Below are positions 61,169 to 64,000 of a stretch of 64,000 bases of DNA, one piece after another. The notes under the pieces were generated by a model that was not told the origin of the DNA, ran no database searches, and saw nothing but the letters and a program-made list of their open reading frames with translations. Made by a program: the position numbers and the translations under genes. Position 1 is the first letter of the stretch. Every line of letters starts with the position of its first letter. The stretch is from contig NZ_KE384285.1 in the NCBI RefSeq assembly GCF_000424985.1, positions 1 to 64,000 of the forward strand. Reading direction: 5' to 3'. Origin of the DNA: Arenibacter latericius DSM 15913 (lineage in GTDB: Bacteria; Bacteroidota; Bacteroidia; Flavobacteriales; Flavobacteriaceae).

Positions 61169-61933
61169 TTATTTAATGATTTGCTTCACGAAATCTCCAA
61201 TGGAATCAGTGCCGTTTTTGGTGATATGTTTTATAAAGGCCGAACCTATAATCGCACCTTTAGCCCATTTTGTGGCCTGCTGGAAGGTTTCGGAATTACT
61301 AATTCCAAACCCAATAATCTGTGGGGTGTTTAATTCCATCTTCGCTATTCTCTTAAAATAGGATTCTTGAACGTTACCAAAGCCATCTGAAGACCCGGTA
61401 ACACTGGCGGAACTCACCATATATATAAATCCTTCCGATGCGGCATCTATTTGTGCAATTCTAGCATCACTAGTTTGTGGTGTAATTAGAAAAATATTGA
61501 TTAAGCCGTATTTTTTAAAAATAGCCTCATATTGCTCCTGATATACATCTAGTGGCAAATCGGGTAAAATGAGTCCGTCTATGCCTACTTCCTGACATTT
61601 TTTGCAAAATGCCTCTACTCCATATTGTAAAATAGGATTAAAATATCCCATTATCACTAAAGGAATGTTTACCGATGATCTTATATCCTTTAATTGGTCA
61701 AACAAAATGGCGGTAGTCATTCCGTTTTTTAAGGCTTGGGTAGAGCTCGCTTGTATGGTTGGCCCATCGGCTAGGGGATCGCTAAAAGGCAATCCTATCT
61801 CTATCATATCTACTCCATTACTTTCCAGATCCTGGATTATTTTAACGGTATCATTTAAATTGGGATAACCAGCCGTAAAATATATAGAGAATAGCTTTTT
61901 ATCTGATTGTAATTTTTGATGTATTCTGTTCAT
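61169..61933 (-). CDS. trpA: Tryptophan synthase alpha subunit
   Basis: This 254-residue TIM-barrel protein has the catalytic Glu in DMIEIGLPFSDPLADGP and the catalytic Asp of the GLILPDLP region. The phosphate-binding residues are in VSSASVTGSSDGFG and GFGISNSET. It cleaves indole-3-glycerol phosphate and passes indole to TrpB. It lies 50 bp after trpB and 5 bp before the small membrane-protein gene. Confidence 0.95.
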   Translation of the reverse strand: MNRIHQKLQSDKKLFSIYFTAGYPNLNDTVKIIQDLESNGVDMIEIGLPFSDPLADGPTIQASSTQALKNGMTTAILFDQLKDIRSSVNIPLVIMGYFNPILQYGVEAFCKKCQEVGIDGLILPDLPLDVYQEQYEAIFKKYGLINIFLITPQTSDARIAQIDAASEGFIYMVSSASVTGSSDGFGNVQESYFKRIAKMELNTPQIIGFGISNSETFQQATKWAKGAIIGSAFIKHITKNGTDSIGDFVKQIIK

Positions 61934-61983
61934 TCCAAAAGTATTTTTAGGATTCCAACAAATGAGGGAATCATATCTTTAGC

Positions 61984-63165
61984 TTATAGCTCAAAGTATT
62001 TTATATAGGTGCTTAAATCTTTATCCCCACGGCCAGATAGGTTTATTACTACCACGTCATCTGGTTTAAAGGCTCTAGTTTTTAAAATGGCAAAAGCATG
62101 TGAAGATTCTATGGCCGGAATAATACCTTCTAATTTGCAGAGTTCCATTCCCGCTTCCATTGCTGCATCATCGGTTATTGGGATAAATTCTGCTCTTCCC
62201 GTTTTATACAGGTGGGCATGCATAGGTCCAACACCAGGGTAATCTAATCCAGCAGAAATAGAGTAGGGTTCGGTTATCTGCCCATCGGGGGTCTGCATTA
62301 AAAGCGTTTTGCAGCCATGGATAATTCCTTCTTTCCCTAAAACTGATGTAGCAGCACTTTCGCCACTATCTACTCCTTTACCAGCAGCTTCTACCGCAAT
62401 AATGCCAACTTCTTCTTCGTGTAAGAAATGATAGAAGGTTCCGGCGGCATTACTGCCACCACCAACACAGGCTACTACATAATCTGGATTCTCCTTGCCT
62501 TCTAGCTCTTTTAGTTGCCATTTTATCTCTTCAGAAATAATAGACTGAAATCTAGTAACCATATCGGGGTAGGGGTGAGGGCCAATGGCAGAACCTATAA
62601 TATAATGGGTGTCCACAGGGTTGTTAATCCAATCTCTAATTGCCTCGTTGGTAGCATCTTTTAGGGTTCTGCTACCAGAAAGTGCTGGTCTTACCTCGGC
62701 ACCTAACATTTTCATTCTGGCTACGTTAGGGGCTTGTCTCGCAATGTCGATTTCCCCCATATAAACAATGCATTCCATTCCCATAAGAGCGCAGACAGTA
62801 GCAGTGGCTACTCCATGCTGTCCGGCACCGGTCTCCGCAATTATTCTGGTTTTTCCCAAACGCTTTGCCATAAGAATCTGTCCAATAGTATTATTCACCT
62901 TATGGGCTCCGGTATGGTTAAGGTCTTCGCGTTTTAGATATATTTTGGTGTTGTATTTTTCTGAAAGGCGCTTGGCAAAAAATAAGGGAGAAGGCCTACC
63001 TACGTAGCTCTTCAACAATTGATCAAACTCCGCCTTAAAGGACGGCTCTTCCATTACTTTTAAATACTGCTGCCTTAGATTCTCTACATTAGGATAGAGC
63101 ATCTCCGGAATAAACGCTCCACCAAATTCGCCGTAATATCCCTTTTCGTCTACGTTATAATTCAT
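61984..63165 (-). CDS. trpB: Tryptophan synthase beta subunit
   Basis: This 393-residue PLP enzyme joins indole and serine. The Schiff-base Lys lies in LNHTGAHKVNNTIGQ. The phosphate loop is CVGGGSNAAGTFY, and AETGAGQHGVATA holds the catalytic-Glu region. It is TrpB1 type by length and by adjacency to trpA. The gap to trpF (59 bp) is filled by a heptad repeat that can fold into a hairpin. Confidence 0.96.
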   Translation of the reverse strand: MNYNVDEKGYYGEFGGAFIPEMLYPNVENLRQQYLKVMEEPSFKAEFDQLLKSYVGRPSPLFFAKRLSEKYNTKIYLKREDLNHTGAHKVNNTIGQILMAKRLGKTRIIAETGAGQHGVATATVCALMGMECIVYMGEIDIARQAPNVARMKMLGAEVRPALSGSRTLKDATNEAIRDWINNPVDTHYIIGSAIGPHPYPDMVTRFQSIISEEIKWQLKELEGKENPDYVVACVGGGSNAAGTFYHFLHEEEVGIIAVEAAGKGVDSGESAATSVLGKEGIIHGCKTLLMQTPDGQITEPYSISAGLDYPGVGPMHAHLYKTGRAEFIPITDDAAMEAGMELCKLEGIIPAIESSHAFAILKTRAFKPDDVVVINLSGRGDKDLSTYIKYFEL

Positions 63166-63171
63166 GGTTTC

Positions 63172-63224
63172 TTAGTATATAGTATTGAGTACAAAGTATT
63201 GAGTATTTAGATTCTCAATACTCA
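63172..63224 (-). repeat. 7-bp-period array and hairpin between trpF and trpB
   Basis: On the minus strand, directly after the trpF TAG, heptads TGAGTAT and TGAGAAT are followed by reversed copies of the type CTCAATA. The two halves form a perfect 9-bp stem, AGTATTGAG/CTCAATACT. This is the only array of its kind here that includes both orientations. It could form an intercistronic hairpin. Confidence 0.65.
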
Positions 63225-63881
63225 CTACTTAAAACTCATTACTTCTTTTTTAAAATCTTTTAACTTTTCAACTTCTTTTAATCCCGGTGCGGATTCAAAC
63301 CTACTGTTAACATCAATGGCGTAGCAGTATTTAGATTCCGGTCTTTGTAGAAAGTCTTTTATTTTCTCTATTTCTTCTAGTCCTATTCCCCCACTTAAAA
63401 AGTAGGGTTTTTTGGAGGGGGATTTTTTTAATATTTCCCAACTAAATGCATACCCATTACCCCCTGGAAGTTTTCCTTTGGTGTCGAATAAAAAATAATC
63501 GCACACCTCCTCATAGGCTTCCAATACACTAAAATTAAAATTGTCCTTTATGGAAAAAACTTTAATGATTTCTAATTCCTTTTCTGTGGCTTCTGATATA
63601 GGTTTATAGGCTTGCCTTAGTTCCTTACAGAATTCTGGGCTCTCCTTTCCATGGAGTTGAATAGTCTGTAAACCGTACTGATTTATTTTCTCTAGGATAT
63701 CCTCTAAGGGTGAATCCACAAAAACACCAACCTTTTTAATGTTATTTGGAATATCGGCAAGAGTGGAATTAAAGAATCGGGATGAGGGTTTCCAAAAAAT
63801 AAATCCAAGATAATCCGGTTGTAGGCTGGCTACTTCCAGCATATTATCCGGGTATTTCATGCCACATACTTTTAGTTTCAT
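63225..63881 (-). CDS. trpF: Phosphoribosylanthranilate isomerase
   Basis: This 218-residue TIM-barrel enzyme has the N-terminal catalytic Cys in MKLKVCGMKYPDN. YLGFIFWKPSSRF binds phosphate, VGVFVDSPLEDI follows, and FDTKGKLPGGNGYAFSWEI contains the catalytic Asp. FLSGGIGLEEI and AIDVNSRFESAPGLK complete the phosphate site. Its ATG overlaps the trpC stop (ATGA), so the two are coupled. Confidence 0.95.
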   Translation of the reverse strand: MKLKVCGMKYPDNMLEVASLQPDYLGFIFWKPSSRFFNSTLADIPNNIKKVGVFVDSPLEDILEKINQYGLQTIQLHGKESPEFCKELRQAYKPISEATEKELEIIKVFSIKDNFNFSVLEAYEEVCDYFLFDTKGKLPGGNGYAFSWEILKKSPSKKPYFLSGGIGLEEIEKIKDFLQRPESKYCYAIDVNSRFESAPGLKEVEKLKDFKKEVMSFK

Positions 63882-64000
63882 GAGGTTATCTGTTTTATAA
63901 ATTGGGTAGCACTTTCACCAGGGTTGTCGGTCTTCATAAAATTCTCTCCTATTAGAAATCCTTCAAATCCATAGGGCTGTAGCTCTTTAATGGCTTCTAC
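63878..64000 (-). CDS. trpC: Indole-3-glycerol phosphate synthase, C-terminal 40 residues
   Basis: The frame enters from the right edge and ends in TGA at 63878-63880. EAIKELQPYGFEGFLIGENF and TDNPGESATQFIKQ match the TrpC C-terminal phosphate-binding end (GxLIGExxM type). Its stop overlaps the trpF start by 4 bases. Operon order is therefore trpC-trpF-trpB-trpA. Confidence 0.92.
   Translation of the reverse strand, partial: VEAIKELQPYGFEGFLIGENFMKTDNPGESATQFIKQITS

Overview
The window looks like chromosomal DNA from a marine-type member of the Flavobacteriaceae (Bacteroidota). This rests on low G+C, -7 promoter boxes of the TAnnTTTG type, ribosomal protein bTHX, paired CarboxypepD_reg-like secreted proteins, ECF sigma/anti-sigma pairs, a HopJ-family protein, and the gene order rsfS-ftsH-LUD-cdsA-psd-ACBP. 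No phage, plasmid, insertion sequence, CRISPR array, rRNA or tRNA gene is visible. Most of the window is housekeeping DNA.

Layout. 1-3.7 kb holds the first 1248 codons of a huge secreted repeat protein read leftward off the window. 4-6.8 kb has peptidase E and two paralogous small secreted proteins. 6.8-9.2 kb is an unusual non-coding tract around tatA and a PAP2 phosphatase gene. It contains 8-bp-period arrays, two copies of a 125-bp core and 7-bp-period arrays. 9.2-19 kb carries a methyltransferase, a GNAT enzyme, kynureninase, an MFS transporter, a lipoprotein, a solitary ClpP, kynurenine 3-monooxygenase, a cysteine-less 'zinc-ribbon' coiled coil, Nif3 and LpxK. 19-28 kb, mostly leftward, holds a hybrid sensor kinase, GAPDH, lipoyl synthase, two ECF sigma factors with one anti-sigma factor, MurB and an aminotransferase. 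28-40 kb has a PDZ retropepsin, a DUF1573 protein, ValS, an oxidoreductase, a CDP-alcohol transferase, HopJ, a vanadium haloperoxidase and a sterol-desaturase-like protein. 40-45 kb is the rsfS-ftsH-LUD-cdsA-psd-ACBP operon, divergent from birA. 45-56 kb holds pyrE, a NUDIX protein, an M14 peptidase, a PAS kinase with its response regulator, coaD, ddl, a PASTA protein, rluD and yaaA. 56-64 kb holds an unlisted-size bTHX gene, pyruvate carboxylase, a UDG-like protein and the end of a trp operon (trpC'-F-B-A).

Genes working together. kynU and kmo are consecutive kynurenine-pathway steps, although other genes lie between them. cdsA and psd supply CDP-diacylglycerol and phosphatidylethanolamine. 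birA would biotinylate the pyruvate carboxylase about 12 kb away. trpC-F-B-A complete tryptophan synthesis.

The most unusual content is non-coding. Heptad arrays, in which nearly every 7-mer starts with or contains a stop triplet, follow four genes in sense orientation. An octamer array of several hundred bases is interrupted by the 125-bp core, and the octamer-core-heptad arrangement occurs again 1.6 kb away. I do not recognise this as a named element family, and I found no convincing new protein system.
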